DNA from: Aliiroseovarius sp. S1339
GTDB lineage: Bacteria; Pseudomonadota; Alphaproteobacteria; Rhodobacterales; Rhodobacteraceae
DNA length: 64,000 bases
Direction: 5' to 3'
Assembly (NCBI RefSeq): GCF_023195695.1
Contig: NZ_JALPQG010000012.1
Location: forward strand, 62,001 to 126,000
Positions 35,375-44,185 of this stretch are shown piece by piece. Numbering within the stretch: the stretch's first letter is position 1; each line of letters opens with the position of its first letter. The position numbers and the translations under genes are program-made. Below the pieces are notes generated by a model. The model was not told the DNA's origin and ran no database searches. It worked only from the letters and a program-made list of their open reading frames with translations.

Positions 35375-36132
35375 CGCGCGACGGGGACGCCCAATGGTCC
35401 AATTGGTGGGGTCTGTTGACCCTAGTTGTGGTCATCTTTGTCGCCACGACTGGTGTGGCAAACGCGCAGGACATCACCCTTTCGCTCGGGGAAGACGGAT
35501 CGCTGGCGACCCGGACCATCCAGGTTCTGGTGCTGGTGACCGTACTGAGCCTTGTGCCGGGTCTGGCGGTTATGGTGACATGCTTCCCGTTCATCGTGAC
35601 GGTGCTGTCCATCCTGCGACAAGCCATTGGGTTGCAACAATCACCCCCGAACATGCTGATCGTCAGCCTCGCACTTTTCCTAACCTATTTCATTATGGAG
35701 CCTGTGTTCTTAGAGGCTTGGACCCAAGGTGGGCTGCCCTTTTCCGAAGGCGCGTTGGAGATTGAACCCGCCTTCATGGCAGCGATCGAGCCTTTCCGCA
35801 TATTCATGGCCGCCCGTATCGACCCAGAAACCTTCGAACATCTGGCGATGCTGCGCGAGCAGACTGCGGGTCTTGAGATCGGAAACGAGGCGCCTTTGTC
35901 GCTTCTGGTGCCTTCGTTCCTGTTGTCCGAGGTTGAACGCGCGTTTCAGATTGGGTTTCTTGTGTTCTTGCCGTTTCTCGTCATCGATCTGGTTGTCGCG
36001 GCAATCCTGATGTCGATGGGCATGATGATGGTGCCGCCCGCCATCGTATCGCTGCCCTTCAAACTGGCCTTTTTTGTCGTGGCGGATGGGTGGACGTTGC
36101 TGTCTGGCGCGCTGGTGCGAAGCTACTTCTGA
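35371..36132 (+). CDS. fliP: Flagellar export protein FliP
   Basis: FliP makes the core of the export gate with FliQ and FliR. The 253-residue protein has a signal-like first helix (about 10-30, WWGLLTLVVVIFVATTGVANA), then the family sequence QVLVLVTVLSLVPGLAVMVT, RQAIGLQQSPPNMLIVSLAL and LVPSFLLSEVERAFQIGF, and a last helix pair DLVVAAILMSMGMMMVPP. It closes the plus-strand arm. The 15 nt between its stop and the convergent lldD stop form a hairpin. Confidence 0.95.
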   Translation: MTRDGDAQWSNWWGLLTLVVVIFVATTGVANAQDITLSLGEDGSLATRTIQVLVLVTVLSLVPGLAVMVTCFPFIVTVLSILRQAIGLQQSPPNMLIVSLALFLTYFIMEPVFLEAWTQGGLPFSEGALEIEPAFMAAIEPFRIFMAARIDPETFEHLAMLREQTAGLEIGNEAPLSLLVPSFLLSEVERAFQIGFLVFLPFLVIDLVVAAILMSMGMMMVPPAIVSLPFKLAFFVVADGWTLLSGALVRSYF

Positions 36133-36147
36133 CGCTGCGTCGCAGCG
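36133..36147. terminator. Hairpin filling the fliP-lldD gap
   Basis: CGCTGC-GTC-GCAGCG is a perfect 6-bp hairpin that occupies exactly the 15 nt between the two convergent stop codons. There is no U-run on either side, so termination strength is uncertain. Confidence 0.45.
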
Positions 36148-37314
36148 CTACGTTTCCCAGTCACCTGAGAAACCCTTCGGAATATGCAGGATCGACCGGT
36201 CCACAGTGTTGATATCGGTGTGGCCGCAGAATGCCATCGAGATTTCCATTTCCTTATGGATCACCTCAAGCGCTCTGGTCACCCCTTCTTCCCCCATCGC
36301 GCCCAAACCATAGGTGAATGCGCGCCCGATATAAGTGCCCTTTGCCCCCATCGCGACAGCTTTCAGGGCGTCCTGGCCTGACCGGATGCCGCTGTCCAGA
36401 TGCACCTCGATCTTATCGCCCACCGCATCAAGGATTGCGGGCAATGCGCGGACCGAACTGAGCGCGCCGTCCAACTGACGCCCGCCGTGGTTGGACACGA
36501 TGATGGCATCCGCGCCAACATTCAGGGCTTGAATGGCGTCTTCTGGCTCGATGATGCCTTTGATGATCAAAGGGCCGCCCCACATTTTTTTGAACTGGCG
36601 GATACGGTCCCAATCCAGCGACGGATCAAAGGCTTGCGCGGTCCAGGTGCTTAGCGACGATGGATCTTCGACGCCCTCGGCGTGTCCAACGATATTGCCA
36701 AAAAAGCGCCGCTTGGTGCCCAGCATCCCCAAGCCCCACCGGACCTTGGTCATCATATTGGCAATCGACGCAGGCGTCAGTTTGGGCGGCGCTGACAGCC
36801 CGTTTTTCAAATCCTTGTGACGCTGCCCAAGAACTTGCAAATCCACAGTGATCACAATGGCCGAACATTGGGCGGCGCGGGCGCGATCAAACAATCGTTG
36901 CATGAAGTCGTCGTCTTTCAGGGTGTAAACCTGAAACCAAAAGGGGGCGGTCGTGTTTTCTGCCACATCCTCGATCGAGCAAATGGACATGGTGGAAAGC
37001 GTGAAGGGCACGCCAAATTTCTCGGCGGCGCGGGCGGCTTTGATTTCCCCATCGGCGCATTGCATGCCGGTTAACCCAACCGGAGCCAGCGCGACGGGCA
37101 TCGCGACATCCCGCCCAATCATCGTCGAGCGTGTGGACCGATTGTCCATGTCGACCGCCACTCGTTGACGGAAATAGAGCTTGTCGAAATCTGAACTGTT
37201 TTCGCGGAAGGTTTGTTCCGTCCAACTGCCGCTTTCGGCATAGTCGTAGAACATCTTCGGAACCCGCCTTTTATAGATGCGGCGAAGGTCTTCGATCTCG
37301 GTGATAACAGGCAT
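36148..37314 (-). CDS. lldD: FMN-dependent alpha-hydroxy-acid dehydrogenase (L-lactate dehydrogenase type)
   Basis: A 388-residue FMN TIM-barrel enzyme oxidising L-2-hydroxy acids, most likely L-lactate to pyruvate, on the inner face of the membrane. The N-terminus DLRRIYKRRVPKMFYDYAESG, the FMN-binding ALAPVGLTGMQ, and the active-site VSNHGGRQLDGA with catalytic His276 and the following Arg are all present. The C-terminal GRAFTYGLGAMGEEGV is typical. ATG 37314 (MPVITEIEDL) is the family start. It could oxidise glycolate or mandelate instead. It runs convergent to fliP and is not part of the flagellar unit. Confidence 0.85.
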   Translation of the reverse strand: MPVITEIEDLRRIYKRRVPKMFYDYAESGSWTEQTFRENSSDFDKLYFRQRVAVDMDNRSTRSTMIGRDVAMPVALAPVGLTGMQCADGEIKAARAAEKFGVPFTLSTMSICSIEDVAENTTAPFWFQVYTLKDDDFMQRLFDRARAAQCSAIVITVDLQVLGQRHKDLKNGLSAPPKLTPASIANMMTKVRWGLGMLGTKRRFFGNIVGHAEGVEDPSSLSTWTAQAFDPSLDWDRIRQFKKMWGGPLIIKGIIEPEDAIQALNVGADAIIVSNHGGRQLDGALSSVRALPAILDAVGDKIEVHLDSGIRSGQDALKAVAMGAKGTYIGRAFTYGLGAMGEEGVTRALEVIHKEMEISMAFCGHTDINTVDRSILHIPKGFSGDWET

Positions 37315-37569
37315 GGCTGAGGCTCCGGCGAAAATTGGTAAAGAATTATTACCAGTTGTCTTGGGCCATTGCAATTGTGGCGTGCTGGCTGATCAGGACG
37401 CGGTCAGAAATGGCGAAAGCAATAGCAAATCACCTCGCCAAGCGCGCTTGTGTTGCGTTTTCACCGCGCCCTTCGATGGTGCAGGGCGGAGGCGACAAAT
37501 TTCTTAACAAAGCGAATCACCCATGCTAGCCTTCGGGTAATAAAAACAAAAAATGGCAGGTTAACGGGC

Positions 37570-38631
37570 ATGGAAACGGGCTTTAACGGCACGTTTGTCA
37601 TCTCATGGGCGCAAACAGAAGTGGACGGATTGCCGGGGGCACCGGTGACGTCACTTGGCGTGGGGTCGAATTGGCGTTGGACGGGGTCACCGTTGCGCGT
37701 CGACGGACCACGTGAACTTCGCGACCTTGAGAGTGCAAGCGGAGAACAAGACCTACGCAGGCGGGCTGCGCATAGTGTGCACAAGCTGGTCGGGGCAGCG
37801 ATCGACCCCTCACGACCCCTAGGGTCACATTCGGTCGATAGTCAGCAATTAAATATGGGTTTCGAGGTCACGGATGGGCATGCAAGCTATGTCGTCACCT
37901 TGATTGACGGCGTCGATGATCAGATTCTTCTGATGTTCCTCGGCGAAATGCCACCGGCAAACACAGATTTTTGGGTGGTGCGGGCCAGTATGACCCCCTG
38001 TGCTCAAAACCGACTGCTGGAACAGCCGTCCGGTGTGATCTGCTTTGCTCCCGGCACCCGGTTGCGCACCCATAGCGGCGAGGTTTGCGTTGAAGAATTG
38101 CGCGAAGGCGATGAATTGCAGACCCGCGACAATGGCACCCAGAAAGTGTTGTGGATCGGAAATAAACGCATCACCGGCGCGCGAATGTTTGCGATGCCTG
38201 CACTCCGGCCGATCCGACTCCGGGCCGGGGCAATCCGCTCGGGTCAGCCGGATGCGGATTTGGTCGTGTCGGGCCAGCACCAGATTTTGCTGAATGGCAA
38301 ACGCGCGCGCGAGTTGTTTAACGAGGATGAAGTTCTGATTTCGGCGCGCGATCTGGTGGATGAACGACGGGTCGTCGTTGACTATACGATCCGCGAGATC
38401 GTGTATCACCATGTGCTTTTGGAAAACCACGAGGTCGTATGGGCCAACGGCGTTCCGGCAGAAAGTTTCCACCCGGCGAATGCAGATCTGGACTCTTTGG
38501 ACCCCGGCCAGCGCGACCGTCTCGTCGAAATGTTCCCGCAACTGGACTTCGACCCCATGGCGTATGGGCATTTTGCGCGGCGCAGCTTGAACAGGGGCGA
38601 GGCGGCCATCTTGCGCGGAAAAACCGCATAA
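37570..38631 (+). CDS. Hint (Hedgehog/intein-type) domain protein
   Basis: A 353-residue protein with an N-terminal beta-rich part (1-157) and a Hint domain starting at Cys158 (VICFAPGTRLRTHSGEVCVE). Hint blocks are recognisable: the SxxH box S234-G-Q-H237 (VVSGQHQILLNG, equivalent to TxxH) and the closing HHVLLENHEVVWANGVPAES (about 280-299). Hedgehog-type domains of this kind can cut at the Cys; about 54 residues follow the last block. No signal peptide is evident, though these proteins are often exported by other routes. Common in Rhodobacteraceae, function unknown. The start ATG 37570 follows GGCAGG. Confidence 0.78.
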   Translation: METGFNGTFVISWAQTEVDGLPGAPVTSLGVGSNWRWTGSPLRVDGPRELRDLESASGEQDLRRRAAHSVHKLVGAAIDPSRPLGSHSVDSQQLNMGFEVTDGHASYVVTLIDGVDDQILLMFLGEMPPANTDFWVVRASMTPCAQNRLLEQPSGVICFAPGTRLRTHSGEVCVEELREGDELQTRDNGTQKVLWIGNKRITGARMFAMPALRPIRLRAGAIRSGQPDADLVVSGQHQILLNGKRARELFNEDEVLISARDLVDERRVVVDYTIREIVYHHVLLENHEVVWANGVPAESFHPANADLDSLDPGQRDRLVEMFPQLDFDPMAYGHFARRSLNRGEAAILRGKTA

Positions 38632-38647
38632 GTCGCCTATCAGAGCG

Positions 38648-38675
38648 TTGACTCCACCACTCACGGCGCTATAAG
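38648..38675 (+). promoter_or_regulatory. Probable rpsD promoter
   Basis: TTGACT (38648-38653), a 16-nt spacer and TATAAG (38670-38675) form a good sigma-70 match, predicting a start near 38682 and a leader of about 115 nt before the rpsD GTG. Confidence 0.6.
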
Positions 38676-38683
38676 CCCCAAGT

Positions 38684-38707
38684 CCGGTCCCGCAAGGGGC
38701 CGGTTTT
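38684..38707 (+). terminator. Terminator-like hairpin at head of rpsD leader
   Basis: CCGGTCCC (38684-38691) pairs with GGGGCCGG (38696-38703), eight pairs with one G-U, capped by a GCAA tetraloop and followed by TTTT (38704-38707). It may terminate the Hint gene or, being just after the predicted rpsD start site, act as a 5' leader structure. A smaller stem CCCCT-GCA-AGGGG follows at 38723-38735. Confidence 0.6.
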
Positions 38708-38797
38708 CATTGGTGTTGGTGGCCCCTGCAAGGGGATGCCTGTCGGGCTTCGGCCAAAGGACAACGCCCTTCGATACTTTTATGAAGGAGATCAGCC

Positions 38798-39418
38798 GTG
38801 ACCAAACGCACGTCTGCCAAGTACAAAATTGATCGCCGCATGGGCGAAAACATTTGGGGTCGCCCCAAATCCCCCGTCAATCGTCGCGAATATGGCCCCG
38901 GCCAACACGGCCAGCGTCGTAAGGGCAAACTGTCGGACTTCGGTCTGCAGCTGCGCGCCAAGCAGAAGCTGAAAGGCTACTATGGCGACATGACCGAGAA
39001 GCAATTCCGCCGCATCTACAGTGAAGCCGAACGTGTCAAAGGCGACACCGGTGAAAACCTGATCGGCCTGCTGGAACGTCGTCTGGACGCTGTTGTTTAC
39101 CGCGCCAAGTTCGTGCCGACCGTTTTCGCAGCCCGCCAGTTCGTGAACCACGGCCACGTGCGCGTGAACGGCAAAAAAGTGAACATTCCTTCGTACCGCG
39201 TTCAAGAAGGCGACGTGATCGAAGTGCGTGATCGCTCCAAGCAGCTGGCCGTCGTGATGGAAGCCATTGCGCTGCCCGAACGCGATGTGCCGGATTATCT
39301 GGACGTTGACCATTCGAAACTGACTGCCACTTTCACACGGACGCCCGGCCTGTCTGACGTGCCGTATCCGGTGATCATGGAGCCAAACCTGGTTGTCGAA
39401 TTCTACGCGAAAAACTAA
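38798..39418 (+). CDS. rpsD: 30S ribosomal protein S4
   Basis: S4 is a primary 16S rRNA-binding protein that nucleates 30S assembly. The 206-residue protein has the N-terminal S4 domain ([20 protein letters not shown]) and the S4 RNA-binding fold (about 95-155: [40 protein letters not shown]). The start is GTG 38798 with AAGGAG 7 nt upstream. Unlike in E. coli, it is not inside the alpha operon but stands alone with its own promoter and terminator, the usual state in alphaproteobacteria. The N-terminal zinc-finger Cys of some S4 proteins are absent. Confidence 0.97.
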   Translation: MTKRTSAKYKIDRRMGENIWGRPKSPVNRREYGPGQHGQRRKGKLSDFGLQLRAKQKLKGYYGDMTEKQFRRIYSEAERVKGDTGENLIGLLERRLDAVVYRAKFVPTVFAARQFVNHGHVRVNGKKVNIPSYRVQEGDVIEVRDRSKQLAVVMEAIALPERDVPDYLDVDHSKLTATFTRTPGLSDVPYPVIMEPNLVVEFYAKN

Positions 39419-39447
39419 GCAAGTCTTACGACATCGCAAAGTATTGG

Positions 39448-39478
39448 AACCCGCCCAGGTTTTTGGGCGGGTTTTTTT
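39448..39478 (+). terminator. Intrinsic terminator of rpsD
   Basis: AACCCGCCCA (39448-39457) pairs with TGGGCGGGTT (39464-39473), ten pairs, followed by a run of seven T ending at 39478. Confidence 0.95.
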
Positions 39479-39599
39479 GTGCGAGGCGCGGATGCAGGTG
39501 CAGCGAAGCCTCAGCACCAGTTGCAATTTCTGGTCGGGACTTTTCGGCCTTTCTATGATGCTGTCACCTCTGTAAATCACTTCGTAGGGGAGCGAACTT

Positions 39600-40739
39600 A
39601 TGGCCAAGATGGAACCTCAACCGGGGATCATGCAGATCAAGCCCTATGTGGGCGGCGCTTCAAGCATTGACGGCGTGGCGAACGTGATCAAGTTAAGCTC
39701 GAACGAGAACCCGTTTGGACCCAGCCCAAACGCAATCGACGCCTTCCAGCGGGCCGGACGCGAACTGCACCGCTATCCGAACACTGACCACAGTGCGTTG
39801 CGTGGTGCGATTGGTGAATTCCACGGGTTGGACCCAGATCGCATCATCTGCGGCGTTGGGTCGGACGAGGTGATCACTTTTCTTTGCCAATGCTATTCGG
39901 GCCCCGAAACCGAAGTGATTTACACCGAGCACGGCTTTTCGATGTACAGGATTTCGGCGCTCGCGGCGGGCGCGACACCTGTCAAGGTGCGTGAACGCGA
40001 CCGGATGGTTGATATCGACGAGATTTTGAAAGCCGTCACCGAACGCACCAGTTTAGTGTTCGTTACCAACCCCGGTAATCCAACATCGACAATGGTCAGC
40101 CATGCTGAACTGGCCCGACTGGCGCGCGAGTTGCCCGATCATGTGCTGCTTGTACTGGACGGGGCCTATGCCGAATATGTCGACGGGTTCGATGGTGGCG
40201 CAAGGCTGGTCGAGAAATACGACAATGTGTTCATGACCCGGACATTTTCGAAAATGTATGGGCTTGGCGGGTTGAGGATCGGCTGGGGTTATGGCTCGGC
40301 CGAGGTGATAGACGTGCTGAACCGGGTGCGTGGCCCTTTCAACCTGTCGATGGCACAGCAGGCCGCCGCCGAAGCCGCATTGCGTGACCGCGAATACGTG
40401 GCACGCTGCTTGGCTGAAAACACACGGTTGCGGTCGTGGCTGGCCGAAGCCTTGGCCGAACTTGGGGTGCCGTCCGATACCTCTTGCACCAACTTCATTC
40501 TGGCCCGGTTTGCCAGCGCGGACGAGGCGACAGCCTGCAATGAATTTTTGCAGGAACAGGGGATCATTGTGCGCTTGGTTGCGGGTTATGGCCTGCCGAA
40601 TTGCTTGCGTATCACCATTGGCGACGAAGCGTCTTGTCGCCGCGTGGCCCATATGATCGGACGTTTCAAAGGCGGCGCGCCGGGATCAAGACTGATGCTG
40701 CTGGACGAAGACCGTATGGACGACGAGGGCCCGGAATGA
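39600..40739 (+). CDS. hisC: Histidinol-phosphate aminotransferase family (aromatic amino acid branch likely)
   Basis: A PLP-dependent class I/II aminotransferase of 379 residues in the HisC family. The start [17 protein letters not shown], the PLP-contacting [28 protein letters not shown] and the Schiff-base Lys218 in [18 protein letters not shown] are all clear. HisC proteins accept histidinol-phosphate and often phenylalanine/tyrosine. Because the next gene is a prephenate/arogenate dehydrogenase (4-nt overlap), this copy probably works at least in part in tyrosine and phenylalanine synthesis. ATG 39600 has a GGGGAG site upstream. Confidence 0.9.
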   Translation: MAKMEPQPGIMQIKPYVGGASSIDGVANVIKLSSNENPFGPSPNAIDAFQRAGRELHRYPNTDHSALRGAIGEFHGLDPDRIICGVGSDEVITFLCQCYSGPETEVIYTEHGFSMYRISALAAGATPVKVRERDRMVDIDEILKAVTERTSLVFVTNPGNPTSTMVSHAELARLARELPDHVLLVLDGAYAEYVDGFDGGARLVEKYDNVFMTRTFSKMYGLGGLRIGWGYGSAEVIDVLNRVRGPFNLSMAQQAAAEAALRDREYVARCLAENTRLRSWLAEALAELGVPSDTSCTNFILARFASADEATACNEFLQEQGIIVRLVAGYGLPNCLRITIGDEASCRRVAHMIGRFKGGAPGSRLMLLDEDRMDDEGPE

Positions 40740-41653
40740 GTGTGATTTACAACCGTGTCGCGTTGATCGGTCTTGGCCTGATCGCGTCGTCCATGGCGCA
40801 CGCCATGCGTCGCGCTGGCTTGGCGGGCGAAATTGTCGGCACAGCGCGGTCCCCTGAAACCCGCGATATCGTTCGCGAGATCGGGTTTTGCGACCGCGTG
40901 GTCGACACCGCCGGTGAGGCTGTCGAGGGTGCCGATCTTGTCGTACTTGCCGTTCCTGTGGGCGTGATGGGCGCTGTGGCCGCCGAAATCGGACCAAAGT
41001 TGCAAGAAGGTGCGACGGTCACGGATGTCGGATCGGTCAAGGGTGCCGTGATCGAAGCGGTCGCGCCACATTTGCCGGACCATGTCCATTTCATCCCCGG
41101 CCACCCGCTGGCGGGCACCGAACACAGCGGTCCGCGTTCGGGCTTTGCCGAGCTTTTCGAAAATCGCTGGTGCATTCTGATCCCCAACGGGACAGACGAA
41201 GAAGCCACTAACCGGTTGACCGACTTGTGGAAGGGCTTTGGGGCGAATGTGGATGTGATGGATGCGGACCACCACGATCTGGTGTTGTCCGTGACCAGCC
41301 ACACGCCACACCTGATCGCCTATACGATGGTGGGTGTGGCGGATGACTTGTCGCGGGTCACAGACAGCGAAGTCATCAAGTATTCAGCGGCGGGTTTTCG
41401 CGACTTCACCCGCATCGCAGCGTCCGATCCGACCATGTGGCGCGACGTATTTCTGGCCAACAAAGATGCAACTTTAGAAATCCTTGGCCGCTTCACGGAA
41501 GAGCTGTTTTCGCTGCAGCAAGCGATCCGAAATGGCGATGGTGACGCGCTTTTTGATTATTTTACTCGAACCCGCGCGATCCGCCGTGATATCGTTGAAG
41601 CCGGGCAAGATACAGACGCGCCTGATTTCGGTCGAACCGGTAAGCACGATTGA
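40736..41653 (+). CDS. tyrC: Prephenate/arogenate dehydrogenase
   Basis: Oxidative decarboxylase of prephenate or arogenate on the way to tyrosine. The 305-residue protein has an N-terminal NAD(P) Rossmann motif [17 protein letters not shown] (about 12-28), the switch [16 protein letters not shown], the substrate His in [16 protein letters not shown], and the helical dimer domain with [15 protein letters not shown]. No chorismate mutase or ACT domain is fused. ATG 40736 overlaps the hisC stop (ATGA), indicating coupled translation. Choice between prephenate and arogenate cannot be read from sequence; tyrC is used as the cyclohexadienyl dehydrogenase name. Confidence 0.9.
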   Translation: MSVIYNRVALIGLGLIASSMAHAMRRAGLAGEIVGTARSPETRDIVREIGFCDRVVDTAGEAVEGADLVVLAVPVGVMGAVAAEIGPKLQEGATVTDVGSVKGAVIEAVAPHLPDHVHFIPGHPLAGTEHSGPRSGFAELFENRWCILIPNGTDEEATNRLTDLWKGFGANVDVMDADHHDLVLSVTSHTPHLIAYTMVGVADDLSRVTDSEVIKYSAAGFRDFTRIAASDPTMWRDVFLANKDATLEILGRFTEELFSLQQAIRNGDGDALFDYFTRTRAIRRDIVEAGQDTDAPDFGRTGKHD

Positions 41654-41687
41654 GCCCAACATCCGGGGGACGTGTAAAGGAGCAGTG

Positions 41688-42491
41688 ATGATAATGAGTT
41701 TAAACGGGCCAAGCGTTTTTGGAAAAGTGACCCTGTGGATGGTGCTGGCGTGTGGTGTGAATGCGGCCGCGTTTGCCTCTGCCCCCGACATATCCGAGCG
41801 GCCCGAGCCCCGGCCGCGCACCAAGGTTGTTATCGCCTCATCCGCCGCCCCAGCGATACAGCCCACATCGCTGGCAATCCGCAAATCATTACGCCCGAAA
41901 ATCCGCCCCAAGGGGTTTGCCCGCAAAATCGCTGCGTCGACACCCAAACCTTCGACCGCCGGTCGCAAGGGGCGGATCTGCGGGGTGAATGAGATCAAAG
42001 GGCAGAATATTTCGGCTATACCGGGCAAAATCCGCGGCTGTGGAATTTCAGATCCCGTTCGCGTGACCGAGGTGTCCGGCGTGAAGCTAAGCCAGCCTTC
42101 GGTGATGGATTGCACCACCGCGAAAGCCCTGAACACATGGGTACGCAAAGGTGTGTTCCCGGCAGTTGGTCGCTTGGGCGGTGGCCCGTCATCGCTGCGC
42201 GTGGTTGCGCATTACGCCTGCCGCACACGTAACAACAAAGCGGGCGCAAAGGTCAGTGAACACGGGCGTGGGCGCGCGATTGACATTGCCGGGGTCCGAC
42301 TGAAAAGCGGGGCCGAGATTTCTGTACTGAAAGGATGGCGCGACTCGGTGCAAGGTAAGGTCCTGAAAAAAATGCACAAAGCAGCCTGCGGGCCGTTTGG
42401 AACGGTGCTTGGACCCAACTCGGATCGCTATCACAAAGATCACCTTCATCTGGACACCGCACGCTATCGCAGCGGGTCTTACTGCCGCTGA
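41688..42491 (+). CDS. Extensin-like C-terminal domain protein, putative zinc peptidase
   Basis: A 267-residue exported protein with a signal peptide (about 1-31, hydrophobic core TLWMVLACGVNAAAFASA), a basic Pro-rich linker (about 36-95) and a C-terminal extensin-like domain (about 96-267). The domain has the ligand pattern of LAS metallopeptidases: His192 and Asp199 in SEHGRGRAIDI, and His254 in KDHLHLD. Cys98, Cys118, Cys142, Cys178, Cys234 and Cys266 could form disulfides. It probably trims cell-wall peptides in the periplasm. ATG 41688 is preferred, with AAAGGAG 5 nt upstream. It follows tyrC by 34 nt. Confidence 0.75.
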   Translation: MIMSLNGPSVFGKVTLWMVLACGVNAAAFASAPDISERPEPRPRTKVVIASSAAPAIQPTSLAIRKSLRPKIRPKGFARKIAASTPKPSTAGRKGRICGVNEIKGQNISAIPGKIRGCGISDPVRVTEVSGVKLSQPSVMDCTTAKALNTWVRKGVFPAVGRLGGGPSSLRVVAHYACRTRNNKAGAKVSEHGRGRAIDIAGVRLKSGAEISVLKGWRDSVQGKVLKKMHKAACGPFGTVLGPNSDRYHKDHLHLDTARYRSGSYCR

Positions 42492-42494
42492 CTC

Positions 42495-43496
42495 CTACCT
42501 GATGCGAATGACTGGCGCGGCCCCGATTGGGATCGGCCCCAAGAACATCGTGCCTCCAGACAGACGCAAAGGCACGTCCAGTGTTTCGTCATCGCCTGAC
42601 AGCCCTGCGATGAATTGAAGCGCGCCGGTGACGGTCGATACAAGCTCGGGGGCCAGCGCGCCGGAGGCGCGGGCAAGCTCGATCATCTGACGCCAGTTGC
42701 GCGCCTTGACGGTGACATTGCCGGAAGGTGCGCCGCGGTCGTCAACATCGACAGTGCCCGCTAGCCACAGCTCCAACTCCCCCCATTTGGCTTTCAACTC
42801 GGCAAGATCAATTCGCGACACTTGCGGGCGCGCGTCTTCGATGGCGGCCCGGTCCCACGGCGCGGTGAAATCCACATTTGCCTTCAGCGTGACGCCTTCA
42901 AACACAGGCGGCAGCAGGTCATCGGCATCGAAGGAGTGCACGAACGACGACGCAGGCGTCAGGTTGGCCGCCTCAAAGTGGATTTCATGGCGATTTTCAC
43001 CGTCCTCCAATTGTCGCGTCGCCAATTGTCCTCGCTCAAGTGCCGAAGTCCATCCGGCAGACGACGACATTTCCACCCCCTCAAGCACGATCGAGCTGCG
43101 TTCCAGCGTCAGGGCAGGGGTCGGGGCCACCATGATCGAGCCTTTTACGTTGCTGCCGGAAATCTCGATCCGTTGTTCGGGCGTTGAAACGATCTGCTTG
43201 CCCGGCCATGCCGCAATCACATGATGGGGTTTGTACGACAGGGCGAGGATTTGAAACTCGGGTGCGATCCATGACAAACCAGTGTCGGGATCGGCCAGTT
43301 CAAGTCCGGTGAAAATGGTGTCGAACCGATTGGGAAAGCCGCGGGTGGACAGATCTTCGACCTCGGCAACCCAGCCATCGGACTGACGATCCGCGATCCA
43401 TGCGCCGAAAGCGCGTTCGGTCGCTTTTGAGCCAATGAACCAATACCCGCCCCACAGGCCCGCCAATACAAGCGTAATCACGATCAATTTGCGCAT
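42495..43496 (-). CDS. DUF2125 family exported protein
   Basis: A 333-residue protein with an N-terminal membrane or signal segment (about 4-24, LIVITLVLAGLWGGYWFIGS) followed by a beta-rich DUF2125 domain in the periplasm. Typical text includes GFPNRFDTIFTGLELADP and YKPHHVIAAWPGKQ. The domain has repeated beta-strand blocks that resemble AsmA-like lipid-handling folds, but this comparison is mine. The function is unknown. ATG 43496 (MRKLIVIT) is the natural start. It runs convergent with the extensin-like gene with a 3-nt gap. Confidence 0.78.
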   Translation of the reverse strand: MRKLIVITLVLAGLWGGYWFIGSKATERAFGAWIADRQSDGWVAEVEDLSTRGFPNRFDTIFTGLELADPDTGLSWIAPEFQILALSYKPHHVIAAWPGKQIVSTPEQRIEISGSNVKGSIMVAPTPALTLERSSIVLEGVEMSSSAGWTSALERGQLATRQLEDGENRHEIHFEAANLTPASSFVHSFDADDLLPPVFEGVTLKANVDFTAPWDRAAIEDARPQVSRIDLAELKAKWGELELWLAGTVDVDDRGAPSGNVTVKARNWRQMIELARASGALAPELVSTVTGALQFIAGLSGDDETLDVPLRLSGGTMFLGPIPIGAAPVIRIR

Positions 43497-43567
43497 CACT
43501 CTTTCCTCTTGTGGCTCTGCGTGTTTATTGGCGTATCTAAAGCGACTAGCGATGAAGAGCGAGTGAA

Positions 43568-44107
43568 ATGAGCACGCAAGATCTTTGGGTTTTCGGATAT
43601 GGCTCTTTGATGTGGAACCCGGGCTTTGACCATACCGAGGCCATCGTCGCCACATTGCCCGGCTATCACCGCAGCTTTTGCATGCGTTCGATCCACCATC
43701 GCGGGACCGAAGATGCGCCCGGTCTGGTGCTTGCACTGGACGAAATGAACGGCGCGCATTGTCAGGGTCTTGCCTTCCGGGCTTGCCCCAAAAGCTATGA
43801 CAAAACGCTCGCCGAACTGCGCGAGCGCGAGCTGGTATCCTCGGCGTATCTTGAGAAACGGTTGACTATCACGCTGCTGGACGGGCGCGCGGTGGAAGCG
43901 GTCACCTATGTCATCGACCCCCACCATGTGCAGTATTGCCAGGTCGACCTTGATGAACAGGCACAGATCATCGCGCGCGCTGTCGGCCGGCGGGGGCCGA
44001 ACACCGAATACCTATACAACACCGCCGCGCATCTGACCGAGCTGGGCATCGAAGACCAAGACCTAAGCTGGCTGTCCCAACAGGTGCGCGCACTGGTCGA
44101 CATCTAG
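43568..44107 (+). CDS. chaC: Gamma-glutamylcyclotransferase, ChaC family
   Basis: ChaC enzymes degrade glutathione to 5-oxoproline and Cys-Gly in the cytoplasm. The 179-residue protein opens with the family signature LWVFGYGSLMWNPGFDH, where YGSL binds the gamma-glutamyl group, and continues with GYHRSFCMRSIHHRGTE and PGLVLALDEMNGAHCQGLAF. The ATG 43568 is preceded by GAGCGAG. It diverges from DUF2125 with a 71-nt spacer. Confidence 0.9.
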   Translation: MSTQDLWVFGYGSLMWNPGFDHTEAIVATLPGYHRSFCMRSIHHRGTEDAPGLVLALDEMNGAHCQGLAFRACPKSYDKTLAELRERELVSSAYLEKRLTITLLDGRAVEAVTYVIDPHHVQYCQVDLDEQAQIIARAVGRRGPNTEYLYNTAAHLTELGIEDQDLSWLSQQVRALVDI

Positions 44108-44185
44108 CGTTCAGACAATGCTTGGCACCTGCAGCGGTTGCGCCTATCCTGTGCGCAACAACAATGGCGACAAGGAATTGCCCGC

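Noticed and set aside
37570-38631. Intein or polymorphic toxin
   Set aside because: The Hint domain is not inserted in a host enzyme and there is no C-terminal toxin domain, repeat region or immunity gene.
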